Source: Melieria omissa (lineage: Eukaryota; Arthropoda; Insecta; Diptera; Ulidiidae). Taken from it: DNA of 64,000 nucleotides. Position 1 is the stretch's first letter, and each line of letters opens with the position of its first letter. Location: contig OZ020268.1 in NCBI GenBank assembly GCA_963971225.1, forward strand, positions 15,043,032 through 15,107,031. The letters run 5' to 3'. The notes below the pieces were generated by a model that saw nothing but the letters and a program-made list of their open reading frames with translations, was not told the origin of the DNA and made no database searches. A program made the position numbers and the translations under genes. Below, piece after piece: positions 49,558 to 61,881 of this stretch.

Positions 49558-50469
49558 TAGGGATTGCAATCCCGGGATCGCAAATCCCGGAATCCCGGGA
49601 TCCCGGACAATTTCAGTCCCGAATAATCCCGGGATTGACAAAATCCGATCCCGGGATCGAAACAAAAAAAAGCTTACTTTTTGCTTTTGTTACGTTGATT
49701 TCGAAAAATGCAACCCTTCTTATTAAACACAAAAAATAAATTGCCCATTGCCTGTGACGTTTTAATAAGTGTTAATGCAACAATAGCTCTGTTTGTGTAC
49801 AACTACTTTTTACAAATTTGAACAAACTAGCTTTGTTTTGGTACTTTTTCAGTACAAATTTGCCAGTAACCAAAATCAGAAGTGCAAACAAGCTTATGCT
49901 CCCAAAAATTAATCCATTCAAAAAAGAAAACAACCAGAATTTAAAATAAAACATGCAAGTTTAACTCTTCTTTACACTAATATGACTTGTCACATTCACA
50001 AAACGCAAGGAAAATGGTGTAAATAAGGGGATAAAGAAAGAAATAGCTAACATAAAAACTTCAGCATTTGAGAATTAAAACTATAGCGAAACTTGAATTA
50101 TTGATAGTTATTACTCACACCGAATTTCACTTATTTTGAATGGCCAAAACTTGAAGATTTATATATAATACGATTTGATTTACTAGTGTTGAAGCAGAGA
50201 GATGTCTTTTTCAGCGGGTTAACCAGGTGATTTCGCAATTAAATGCGTTTTTAAGTTATTTTTCGTAAATATTTTGTTCTTAGTTTCAAATTAAGAACAC
50301 AGAATTGTATTTAATACATAGATATAATTTATTTGATGGAAAAGAAGTCTGAACTAGTCCCTTAAAGTAATATTTTGAACCCCGAAAAAAAATCCCGGAA
50401 TCCCGGGATTGTGATTTTCAATCCCGAAAATCCCGGGATTATATAACTGGTCCGGGATTGCAATCCCCA
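49558..50469. mobile_element. hAT-like element with ATCCCGGGAT subterminal repeats
   Basis: GTCCATAT occurs at 49550-49557 and 50470-50477, an 8-bp target duplication. The ends are TAGGGATTGCAATCCCGG and, in inverse, TGGGGATTGCAATCCCGG. Palindromic ATCCCGGGAT or close variants occur several times within 110 bp of the left end and 90 bp of the right end. The interior is AT-rich with no transposase frame, so this 912-bp element is non-autonomous. Confidence 0.92.
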
Positions 50470-50477
50470 GTCCATAT

Positions 50478-52625
50478 GTATGCCACACAAACGCGCGTTT
50501 CGCATCGCGGATTTGAATGCGGTGAATATGAGTGATTGCGGCGCGTAAAATGGTCGTAAAAGTTCAAAATTCGACAATCATTATCATTGGTTTAATTAAA
50601 ATTAATTATGTTTTTTCGGGCGCAAATTTGTTGTTGTTTCACGCTGCCGTTCTTGAGCGAGAGACAATGAAGTGGCGAGCCGTTTATTTGGCTGCGAACA
50701 AATGACTGAATAGAGAAATGACATAGAATGGGCGGTCAGTCGAGTGTTTGGGCGTTTTTTAATGGTTTTGCGGTGACTTCAGTGCGGCTACACATGCACA
50801 CTGTGCGTGTACTGAGGGATTTAAGTCGATGTGACTTTGTGTACTTAGGGCTTTAACTTTGAATTGTGCTTAACTTTCAGTTGGTCGCACTTTAATTTAA
50901 TTTCATCGTTGTATATTAAATGTATTTGGACTGATATGATCTGATCTTGCCTGAATCGATTCTAATTTCTATCCCCTACCACCCCACTCTTCCCATTACT
51001 TTACTCTCCTGTTCTAAGCAACCTTCTTCGAATACTGAGAATCTAACCTCATCTAACCTTAAACAGAAACTCATTTATCGCCTGTCAAAGCGTTCTCAAA
51101 ATGATCGCTAACCCACCTCATCGACGCTAGTCTACTACCAACAACACACCACCAACATTGTTTGTGGCCCGACCCACTGCCGTTTGCACATCCCCACTGC
51201 CAATTGCAACAAGCGGCTGCAACATCAGGTTGCCAATTGCGGGCATCTGCTGCCGTTGCCGCTGCCGCCTTTACTGCTGCTGTTAATTCTTCTTGGCGTT
51301 CTGGGAAACGCGTACAAAATACAAAATACAAACAACAGTCGAAGGAGATGGCACAAAAACAAAGCGTATTGGCAGAAAATCTGGAAAATCCACTTGTGAA
51401 TCGCTATGAATAAAAGAAATGACTGCTGCAGCGCAGTGGAGGGTGGTGAATGAATGCTGATGAACCAGAGATCAGTGAAAAGTGACAACAGCAACAACAG
51501 CAGCGCCAGATGTCAACGAATAAGCCGCGACAGCAGCAGCAATGTCCGCAACAAATGTAGCATTCAGCGACAGCAACAACAACAAAGCAAATGATAAAAC
51601 AACCTAGTTAATCGGAATTTCTTGTGAATGAACGTAAAGGCAGTAAAAATACAAATAAATAAATCGACAAGCGAGCCAAGTTGCATTGCAGCTCAAAGAG
51701 GCGGCAATATTTTGCCACCGAGTGACACTTCCAACGAAACCCACTCAGCTGAGTTAACTCAACGCATTGCAACGTCACTCGGTGCAGCAGCACTCTTTGA
51801 CTCTTGCGCTCCGCTTAAGGGCCGCCGCTCTCTCCGGTTGTATTGATGCGGCGCGCCATCTACATGCAAATATTTCAAACTCAACTAACGGCATACACAA
51901 CATTTCTACAAATATTCGGAGAACGTTAGAAATGTGCCGGAAAAATGCGCTGAAGAATGTGCGGCGAAAATAGCTCGAATTCTTCAGATGTATCCATAGT
52001 GCAAGCGAGACGGCCGCACGCCCACCGCCGGCTGCTGCATGGTTGCGCGAGTGAGCGCGCGCTTGCGGCACATGCGCACTGTTGGCTGGCCGCACGTGCG
52101 TGAGCCTGTGTGCGTGCGGTAGCAGCGCAATTCAGCCACTGGGCCAGCCAGTGCGCAGTTGCGGCGAATTCGCATAACTCCAACGGTTGCGTGTGTGTGT
52201 GTGTGTGTGAGCTGGCAATGAGGGGGCGTGTGTATCTATGTGCGGTCTATTAATGTTTTAGTGTGTGTGTGCATTTGTTTCATAAACAAACCATTGCAAA
52301 TGCAAATATTCTAAGAGACTTTCGCTCTGCTGTTGACAATGAAAGTGCAAAGCCTGCGCTAATGTGTGAGTGTGTGTGTGTTGCTTTGGAGCACAGTGGA
52401 GTTAAAGAAGCAAATTTTTAATATAGGCAATAAATAGAGTCGAATTTCATGCACATGGAATCTAAAATACAAACAGTAAAGCTGGAAGCTGCTGAAAATA
52501 TGCAGTAAGCCCCGAAAAATATGCAATAAAAAAAAAACATCTAACAGTAGAACAAAATGACAAAGATAAATACTTGGCTGAAACAATTTCTATTTACAAA
52601 TTGAGTTTACGTTTTTTTAATTATA
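50478..52625. other. Non-coding stretch with GT microsatellite
   Basis: A (GT)n tract lies at 52191-52209. The GC-rich parts (51170-51290, 51980-52180) carry overlapping low-complexity frames. No gene is called. Confidence 0.4.
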
Positions 52626-53347
52626 CAGTACAATCTCGATAATTCGGACACTCGCTAATACGGACAACGCGGTAATCCGTACACTCAATTGATTTCTATT
52701 GTAGACTCTGTAATCCAGACACGACAAATTTTATTTACCTGCAAAATCCGGACATGCATTTTTTTCTGCTTTTTTACGGGGAGTCCCGTTTTCTATTAAA
52801 CTATATGATTTCATAAAATGCAAGAAATTCAAGTGAAAACCGATATGCTTTCTCTTTCTGCCGTATTTGCTGGTTTATATGTGAAACAGGAGGTTGAATA
52901 AAATCAAGTAGTGTTAATTAATTATAAAAGTTTAATTTAACTGTGTAAACTACACCAAATATTAACAATGGCACCTATAAATTAAAAAAAAACCGGACAT
53001 TTTGAACGTTGGGCCAGTAAAACTAAATTTGAAACAAAATAAGTCGAGAAAAGTCACTTCGTCAACTGTCAGTGGTGCACAATGTAGGCAAATCTACAAT
53101 TTCTACAAACATGAAACCAAATTTCGACAAACGAATATTATGAATTTCTTTCAAAATCGTAAAAAATGTTTTTAAAATATTAGAAATAAAATGTTTAAAC
53201 AAAAATAATTCTAACTCAATAAAAAATGAGTTTATTTTATGTTGTAGTAGTATGTTATCGATTTTTTTAATCTTGGTAATCCGGATACATTTCGATATTT
53301 CGAATAGTGTTTGGTTTTTAATTGTCCGGATTATCGAGATTATACTG
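52626..53347. mobile_element. pogo/Tigger-like MITE
   Basis: The ends CAGTACAATCTCGATAAT and, in inverse, CAGTATAATCTCGATAAT both continue with YCGGACA and are flanked by TA (52624-52625, 53348-53349). This matches pogo-type terminal repeats of the Tc1/mariner superfamily. Variants of TAATCCGGACA recur in the first 130 bp. The interior has no transposase frame. Confidence 0.88.
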
Positions 53348-53349
53348 TA

Positions 53350-54870
53350 CAACGTAAAAATACTTAATCGTATATTTCCCACTAACCTCTAAGCAAAATC
53401 AACTGGCTACACCGCCCACTGTGCGTTGCTCCAAGTCACCAACACACCGACACCTGCACTCTATTTCGCTGTGTATGTGTGCGTGTGCGTGCGCCTGTTT
53501 ATGTGAGCTTCAGCTGATTTTAGAAGTTTGTATACGCGGCGACCACGACAACACGACGGCGAATTCAACTGTTGCAATTGTTGATGCCACTCGTCAAACA
53601 ACAACAACAACAACTACCACTACAACAACGGCAACCACAACGGCCCCAAAAAGCGCGGCGCACAACTGAGCGTGTTTCGCTGAAGAATGCACCCGAAAAA
53701 ATTGGCAGCAATTTACACTAAAGTACAACAACCACATGAACGACGGCCAATCATTAAGACAACAACTGCGGCAACAAGGCGCGCACTTTGTTTATGCAAC
53801 TGTGCAACACCAACGTACCGCGGAGCTGTCCCGGCAATTCCGCGAAGCAACGAACGTGGCGTGCAGCGCGTTTGTGTTTTTCCTCTGTTCCACTCTTCTA
53901 TTCTTTGGCGCTTCGCTTGTTTATTTGCTTAAGTGTTGTTGTAGTTGTTGTGCTTATTTATTTTTCATTTGTAATTTTTGCTTCTCTATTGTTATTGTTG
54001 TTGTTGTTGTTCGTGTGTTGTGGCAACTTGAAGAGAATTCGCTGAAACATTAACCGCACTCCACTTCACTAACTGGGCTTAATTAATGGCGACTGCGCCC
54101 CACCGCACTTGCTGCTACTGCTGCTGCTGCCGTCGGACCGGTCCGCTCGCTGGATATCAATCGTGTTGGGCCGCGCACATGAAAACGTTTTGAAAAACAT
54201 TCGGAATTTTCATTGCCAATTACAGCGCAGCTCAGCGACGAAAAATTCCTCGGCCGCACAAAAATTCCGAAACGAGGCAAGGAATTCGCGCTGCACGATA
54301 CACCGCCGCCGATACTCACGTCGATACGCCGATATGCCCATACAGTGAAACATCGTCGCCTGCCAACAACGCCAACGACGACGACGACAAAAACAAAAAC
54401 AACAATAAAAACAGCGCCAACAACCTACGACACCAGCGAACGATAGCGACAGCGGGGAACGTGGCCAAGCGAAACGTTTTGTTGCGAAGAAACGTGCGAA
54501 ACGGAACACAACGCAACGGCGAAATACTTTGCGTGCATTCTATACAGCGGGCACAGATTGGCCTCCGCCTCCTCTCCAGCTACAACAACAACTACAACAA
54601 CGACAGCTAAAACTGTAGCACAGTGCCGCTGGGCTGGCAGCAAGCAGGGTTTTCGTGGTTCGTGGACTTTTACACTGACAAATAAACACTTTAATCAAAT
54701 ACGTAGCCGCCGAAGGGACTCGAGTGTGCTGAAGGCACGTCAGAAAGGGGGCGGAGCTGTCGTTTGTCGTTTGAATTTTTATAGGCTTAATGGCTACACG
54801 GGTCTTTTAATTTTGGATATGTCCTAAGGAAGTAGCTTTGGGTTCTGTTGAGGCTAGAAAAAAATGTTGG
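53350..54870. other. Non-coding stretch with CAA/ACA repeats
   Basis: CAA-rich DNA lies at 53598-53640 and TTG-rich DNA at 53935-54020. Overlapping Thr-, Val- and Leu-rich frames follow from these. No gene was recognised. Confidence 0.4.
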
Positions 54871-54874
54871 TTAA

Positions 54875-55566
54875 CCCTTTCGCTACAGATTTTTACTGGG
54901 GGAAGTTAAAATTTTAAATTGTACGTTTAAGACTTCTACAGTGGCGGATCCAGGGGGGTGTTTTGGGGGTCGAAAGCCCCCGAAATATTTGGATCGACTA
55001 TAAAACTACATACAAATTGAAAAGAATTTTATAAATATTAAAGAATTACTTTTTAAACCCCCTCCCCCCCAAAATATTTTTCTGGAGCCGCGCCTGGACT
55101 TCTATGTGGTTATATGTGATTATATTAGCAACATTCCATAAGTAATTTTTTTAATTTTTATACTCGGACCCTTATTTTAGAGTGTTTTTCTATGAGAGCA
55201 ACCACATCGTTGTGGCTGTAATAATTTTTATGTACATAAAACTTTTTACTCATAACGAAAATTTGATTATTTCTTCATTTACTTCAACCAAAATAAATAA
55301 AAAGTATCTAAATTGAAATAAAACGTCAAATTAAAAATTTATCTAATTTTTCTGCTTCTTCTTCCTTTACTATGTCAAGATATACCATTAAAAAACGTGT
55401 ATACTTCTCTCCTTTAAACTTAAATATTTAGTTTATTCATTTCGTATTTTACCTAAAACTTCAAACTATTCCAAGGACCAATAAAAACTGTATTTTCGGG
55501 ACCCATAGAGTGTTTAGACGTCCACAAAGTAGCATGTTGCCATATGACAACAAAATAGCGAAAGGG
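54875..55566. mobile_element. TTAA-flanked MITE, TIR CCCTTTCGCTA
   Basis: TTAA at 54871-54874 and 55567-55570. The left end is CCCTTTCGCTACAGATTT and the right end AAAATAGCGAAAGGG. The first eight bases equal those of the 31753/61882 family and the rest differ. A 158-bp hAT-like MITE sits inside. Non-coding. Confidence 0.88.
54939..55096. mobile_element. 158-bp hAT-like MITE nested in the TTAA element
   Basis: GACTTCTA occurs at 54931-54938 and 55097-55104. The ends are CAGTGGCGGATCCAGG and, in inverse, CAGGCGCGGCTCCAGA. The inner stretch TTTTGGGGGTC...CCCCCGAAATATTT is shared with the elements at 34989 and 11833, so all three are variants of one family. Confidence 0.92.
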
Positions 55567-55570
55567 TTAA

Positions 55571-57530
55571 GCTTCTGGTAACTTTTATCTGTATGTTGGC
55601 GCCCGTGGCTAAGTGAATGGGATCAAGGTCAAATAAAATGGTTGTGAGCTGGTCCCCAATGGTCCCTAATTCAATCGCGTTTGTGCGTAGTATAATTCGT
55701 CCTAGGGACATCTAAATAATAAGTATCCACCCTCCACAGACTACGTTTAAAATATTTTCGACCCCAACTTCTAATGATTGGCCCTCTTTGTTCGATATAA
55801 AACCCACAAAGTTTGGGTAATGGCATAGGATATGCTCCAGATTTCCTTCTGCTGCTGTTGAAATAAAATGCTCAGAGGATCTATTCGACAGTGACTGTCA
55901 GTGAAACGCCAACAACCAATTAAATCAACACGAATTTTAATAAAAAATAGGTTTAATATACGAGAAAACCTTTGGCCATACTAGACTAGGAAGAAAATAG
56001 AACAACAACCAATTAAATCAAGACTTACTTTTATAGAAAAACCTTAAGTGACAAAGAGTTGACCAAAATGACCTAAAAACACATTTATATGGCAACCCTA
56101 CCCTTCTCAAATGACAGATTGCCAAATTTAAAATTTAATGCACAAATTTAAGGAAAACATAATTCAAGCTGTATTAACCGACTGGCCGTAGGGTGCTTTG
56201 CAGGCGTTCTCCAGCCCACCGATTCGTTGCCATTCACCACTACTATTATTGTTGTTGTTACCATCATCGTTTTTGTTTATTTATTCATGTATTGCTTATT
56301 GTTGGCAGTGTGGCTGTTGTTGTTGTTTTTGTTGCTGCCGCCGCTTTTGCTTTGTATGCAGCAGCGCGCGAATTCCTGGCAAAAGCGCGCGTACCAGCCA
56401 ACGCAAACTGCAGGCAAAAGTATTTCGTCTTTGCTCCGATACGAGCGACCGTTCGCCGCTCACGTATCTGTGTGAGAGTATCTGGTCGTTTTTGTCGTCG
56501 TCGACGAGAATGTCCGCCATTCGTTTGCCATGGCTGCGCGCGCTCGCTCGTATGTGTGAGCGGACGCGTGCATGTGTGTGCGTGTGTGTGCGGGCGCGTT
56601 GCAACTTCTTTCAGCGAATTTCAACGAACGACAACAGCAAAAAACTGCACTCTGGCATTTGCGGAATGGCACAGAAAGAATTCGCAGCATGCGAAGCAAC
56701 CGCAGCAACGGGCAACGTGTTGCAGTCGCAATCGCCGCCAGAACGGTTGCTGAAGTTGCATGCGGCGCGCAATTCGCTCGAATTGCAGTTGCAATGAATG
56801 GAGTTGACCAAATGTGTGAGCGGCCGCTACCCGCAACATTTGCAGCGCCTGAGAACCAGTTCGTCAGAGGAAGGGTTGCCATACGCGCCCGTCCACACCG
56901 ACTCGCTTGCGCTTTTTTCATGCCGGCTGCTGACTTTATGCTGCCTCGCCATCTCGTTATAATGCAGTTAGTAACTTGTTGACTACAACAACAACAGCTG
57001 AAGCAGCAGCAAAAACTAACATCAAATACCAATGACGACAATTGCAATGCGGGCAAAAGACTTAATGCATAAGAAACAACAACAACAAAAATAAATTCCC
57101 GCATATTGCCGCTTCGATAAAAGTGGCAACGGCATTGAAGTCGAAGAATACGAAAACAAAAACAAAACCAGCAATGCTAAATAAACAAAGTCAACATAAC
57201 AACAACAAAAAGAACGACCAGTCTTTAGAACAAGCCGTGTGCACGTCGGGAGCGTGCGAAATTTGTGGAAGGCAAGGATGGCAGTGGCAATAGTGAGTGA
57301 GTGTGTGTGTGTGTGTGTGTGCGGACGTGTGGGAGCGAAAACCAAATTCACAATGTTGGCTCTTGTGGGGGTCATCCGCCAATAGCTGAAAGCATAGTGC
57401 GCCAACGCTCTGTTGTGCCCTTATGAGCTCAACTTCAAGGCTCTAAATTATGTTAGGTTAGGTAGAATTAAAATAAAAATAAACCTAAAAAACTTAGATT
57501 AATGTGATCAATTTAGATCAATTACAGTCG
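55571..57530. other. Non-coding stretch; possible faint non-LTR trace
   Basis: On the minus strand near 55820-55750 the string GNLEHILCHYPNF resembles the Cys/His tail of non-LTR elements, but nothing else supports it. The region 56190-57000 is GC-rich, with frames of up to 214 codons on both strands without domains. A GT run lies at 57300-57321. Confidence 0.3.
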
Positions 57531-57534
57531 TTTC

Positions 57535-57961
57535 TAGAAAAAGTCGAAAAGATAAAGATAAATTAATTATTGCAAGGCTTGTTCACAGTATCGAGGTTGT
57601 TCACTATATCAAGGTTAACATTTTTGTTCAAGAACTCGATTTATTTGTTCAGAAACTTTTAAATACACATAAAAAACCCATTTTCAACCACAATCGGTTC
57701 GCACTCGACAATAAACATAAACCACTAAAGTCAAGAAACAGCTGATTTTGTAACAATCAGCAACAAAAATACAAATTAGGGGAATACCCTCTTTCATTTT
57801 TGAATTCTTCCTGTGTTTTTTGTTGCTTTTTGCTTGAAATTTCTTTCAAAATTTTGTTCACTATATAGAGATTTTCAATTGTTCACTATTAAATGTAAAA
57901 ATTTGGATGTTCACAATATGGAGGTGTTCACTATATAGGGTGTTCACTATACCCAGACTAT
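57535..57961. repeat. GTTCACTATAT repeat cluster, possible degraded DNA transposon
   Basis: GTTCAC followed by an ATAT-rich core recurs in direct orientation at 57581, 57599, 57855, 57881, 57909, 57925 and 57942. The outer borders CAGTC on the left and GACTA on the right, each next to TA, hint at a Tc1/mariner-type element, but the inverted match is too short to be sure. Confidence 0.5.
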
Positions 57962-58262
57962 AGTAGTGTCTTTCATATTTTTTATAGAAACAAATCTTAG
58001 TGAGTTATGACCCTTTTGCAATCAGTTTCATGTGTTTGTTCCTTCAATAAGTATGAGGAAAAATAAACCAATTTGGGTATTATTGCCCATTGTGAGTAGC
58101 TTCTGTGAGTGCCAGAAGAAGGCACATCTCTCCATGTTTCATAGCCTGTGTCACATTAAATGCCAAATGGACCTTAGTATTTTCGATCCAATGAACGCAG
58201 ATTAAAATGAATATGTTACAAGTTGTTCAAAAGTGCCAGTTGTAAGCTTTCTTCGACCAGTA
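57962..58262. other. Non-coding stretch
   Basis: AT-rich DNA; nothing recognised. Confidence 0.4.
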
Positions 58263-58266
58263 TTAA

Positions 58267-58796
58267 CCCATATCGGCCCAATGTTCGATTAATCGAACAG
58301 TAAATTTTAGCATTTTCCATAAATTTTTTTGGGCTCTTTTGTAAACTTTAAACGCGAAAGTTTTGCATAATATGATGGTCTGTTTAGTAATAAATAACAA
58401 CAAAAGTTAACATGGGATATTTTGTATAATATGGGATAAATATATTCATTTCTCGCACCTCTTCTCAGTTGTATGAATTCCCCAAACAAAAGGTAATTTT
58501 GACATAATGTCAAAAGCACCGTAAAACATTAAAAAAAACAATAATATTTAAAAAAGTAACTATGCAGTCTTGTTAAAAATTGATCAAACTCTCGAAAATA
58601 TATTTACACTTTTCCCATAAAACCAATATTAGAGACACAATATATATTTATAGTTAGGTGTTCGAATTATTAAACACGAAATATGTCGAAAGCCAAACAT
58701 TTTTTTACCCCAAATTTGAATTATCCGACCCCATTTCACCTTAAAAAAACTGTTTCATTCGAATATTGACAAAAAAACTCGCTGGGCTCATATGGG
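58267..58796. mobile_element. TTAA-flanked MITE, TIR CCCATAT..GCCCA
   Basis: TTAA at 58263-58266 and 58797-58800. The ends are CCCATATCGGCCCA and, in inverse, CCCATATGAGCCCA. The interior (530 bp) is AT-rich and non-coding. GTTCGATTAATCGAAC forms a perfect palindrome at 58282-58297. Confidence 0.85.
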
Positions 58797-58800
58797 TTAA

Positions 58801-61432
58801 ACATTCTTAACAGTTAACGAGTTTGAAAGTGTTTTGAAGAGATTTGAATAAAAACCAGTTCTCGTTCCTCAAATTCCATTCCAATTTGTATTTCATTGCA
58901 AATTTTGTTAGGATCCCGGATTATGCAATGTTTTTTAGTTTTTTTCAGTAATGCATATATAAAACAAATGTTTTTTAAACAACTCCATTACTTTCCCAAA
59001 ATCAAACTCAACTTTATCTGAGTGTTATTTGTAGTAATTTATTTCAATCGAATTATTTAAATTAAATAGTGTTGATTACAAGTTGTTGTTTTCATTTGCA
59101 TTTAACTTTTATTGATTTTATTTGATTTCAATTAATTTTTTTTTGTTGACAAAATATTAGTACGAATATCTGAATTTTTCTACGTTTCTTTTCGTCATGC
59201 AACTAACTCGAAAAATAATTAATACCGGCATTTGTGAATACCATAAATATTGGCTTAAACTTCCAACGTTACTTAAAAGCTACCAAATTTTTAGTGCGTT
59301 TGCTTTCAACAATTTTCTACTAAAACCTAGTAAAGCATTAGGCAAACTAACGAGTCATATGTAATTCGTACTTAAATATTGGAAGTGATCAAAAAAAAAA
59401 AACTAAAATTGTATAAACATACTAATTGTATAAGTTAAGCGTCAACACATTCTTGGTTGTTTAAAAGACGATATCTGTCGAAACTTGACATAGAACTTTT
59501 GCTGCTTTGCTAACTCATTACTTCAATGGAGTAGAGTAGCTTGCAGACTGCAAGAGATGCCGAATTAGCACGTGAATACCCCTAATATCGTTATCGTTAT
59601 CAGCTTGAAGGAAAGACTAGTATCAATTTATCATATAACTACTGCATAATGAATGCAATTACTTTAGCTACATGCTAAATATTCGTTTACAATTTTGGTA
59701 ATTTAATTTGTAATCAACTTTCATTACTTTGATTGTGTATAATACAAGTTGACGCTGCAAACTAGTTGTGAGTACATACTATAGTCTATTTCAATTTTTT
59801 GTTATTGTGTTACAAACTCGGTTTTATTTTGTCAATTTTCTATTTGTTCACTTGTGGATTTTCGAGTAAAACTTAATTGTACTCGAAAGTTTTCCAACAT
59901 TAAAATTACTCTCAGTGCAAGTTTTGCGCATTTTTTGGGTGCTTCCAGAATTACAAGAGTCAGCTGAAATTTTTCAAAATAGAAGCTTCTAAACTCAATG
60001 AAAATGTCAATCCGTAAGCCTAGGTGTACTTATGAAAAATTATACCTATTTAAAAAAAAATGCAGCAATAAAAAAGTGGCAACTTTGAAAACTTGAAGCA
60101 GCCTTAAATTATACTTTAACTCGATTCGTTGCGTTTTGTGGATTAAGGAAAATGATTATCTCAAGGTATCACAGCGAATTTTGCTTTCAGCCTAGGAGCG
60201 CCTAAATATTTTTAATTTTATAAAATACGCAAATAAAAAATCATGAGCTGGAAAGCCCACAAATGATCAAATGCAAAATGGAAGTAAAGTTAAATATTTG
60301 CAAAAATAAAATTCATATTGTTTTTGTGGAAGTTTTTCAGGAATCCATATTTCAGAGAAATAGACTTGAAAAATTTTAATAAATATGTAGATTAAAATAA
60401 AGGATTGAAAAATTATTGTAGCTACAGTAGAGAAATATTTCACATGACTCTCGCAACATGTCTCACTGTCACATGGCTTCTCCAACACGCTGCTTATACG
60501 CGCAGCTATTGTCCATTATTTTTTTTTTCTCACACTTTTTATGCGTTTTCGTCAATGCAATTGTACGATATGTTAAATTAATACAATTTATTTTATTTTT
60601 CCTTTCTTGCAATTTTGCAATAACTCTGTGTTTATATACTTGTCAACTATTTTTGTTTGTTGATTTCGTTTGTTTTCAGTTTTCCAAGAACTTGTATACT
60701 ACTTGGGGTTTTGGTAAACGCACTGCTTGTGTGTGTGCGTGTGCATGTTCAGTTAAACTTAATGAAGCCTATATAGTAAGTATGTAGTAGTACGACTTTT
60801 TTGTTTTTGGTGGCAAATTGACTTGAGATCAGAAATCACATATCATCTGACATTTTGCAAAATATGCACTCACATAGGCCAATAATATTTGTATAGTACA
60901 ATTCATGGGTGTGACTAGATTTGCGGGCAATGTAAAGTAGTTTTCGTGGAAAAGGCCATCAAAGTTAATAAAGCTTTGCCATATAAAACATAACAACTAT
61001 ACAAAGTATACACACAATCATATATAGAGAGATAGAGTTTAAAGTACTTGAGAAGTACAAAACAACGTACGCTCCATCGTTTGGTCCTTAAGATACTACC
61101 CAGTGAGCAGTTTAAAGTGTGTGTGTGTGTGAGCGATTTAAAAAGCTCATACTCAGCAATTGGTATAAATATTGTTAAACTAAGTGTGCAGACATTCCTA
61201 ATTGGAAATAAATATAAATGTATATGTTTACATAACGTAAATGCTCACTGGGTTAATTCAATAAATATGCCAACAGTAGTTTTTTTAGCAGTTTCATATA
61301 ATTTTACAACATGTTGGGTCATCTTATAAGTAATGCGGTTTTCATTGGTCAACACCAGTTAACATTATCAGATACAACGCAACAAATGTTTCAATCATCT
61401 TCTGATCAACTGCTCGAACTCTTTAACCCTTT
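58801..61432. other. AT-rich non-coding stretch
   Basis: No domain or bounded insertion was recognised. A short GT run lies at 61118-61131. Confidence 0.4.
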
Positions 61433-61436
61433 AGGG

Positions 61437-61741
61437 ACAGCGCTTAATATTGGAATGCAAAATAGTCTCAGTAGAAATATTCTCATGCTATGAAATTGTG
61501 GGTTAGAAAATTATATTGGATGCTCACAAACTCTAAAATCATCCTTTTATGCGGGAACACCGAAATCGAAAAAAATATTTTACATGGGTCGTAAGATTTG
61601 GATAATTTTTTTGAAGGGCATTAAAACACGGGAACACCGAAATCGAAAAAAATATTTTGCATGGGTCGTAAAATTTGGATAATTTTTTTGAGGGGCATTA
61701 AAAACTTGCTGGGATGTATTATCCCAGTAGTCCCAAAAAGG
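61437..61741. mobile_element. TTAA-flanked MITE, TIR CCCTTTAGGGAC, with internal duplication
   Basis: TTAA at 61433-61436 and 61742-61745. The left end is CCCTTTAGGGAC and the inverse of the right end is CCTTTTTGGGAC, a diverged match. Inside, a 77-bp unit starting GGGAACACCGAAATCG is present twice in tandem, at 61553 and 61630. Non-coding. Confidence 0.75.
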
Positions 61742-61881
61742 TTAAGTCAAATCAGCAACAGTAAGTAAATATAGTACATTGTAATATAGCCCTTCAACCG
61801 TTCACCGATTTTTAAGAACTGTTGGAAAGCCTACTAACAATAACAAATTGATGGCAATTCGTCAAAGCTACATCAATTAAA

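Noticed and set aside
55590..55880. Possible minus-strand non-LTR tail around EHILCHYPNF
   Set aside because: One short motif only; no RNase H, no 3' tail and no boundaries.
56193..57104. Overlapping 186-, 199- and 214-codon frames on both strands
   Set aside because: Several frames are open at once in GC-rich repeat-laden DNA; none shows family motifs.
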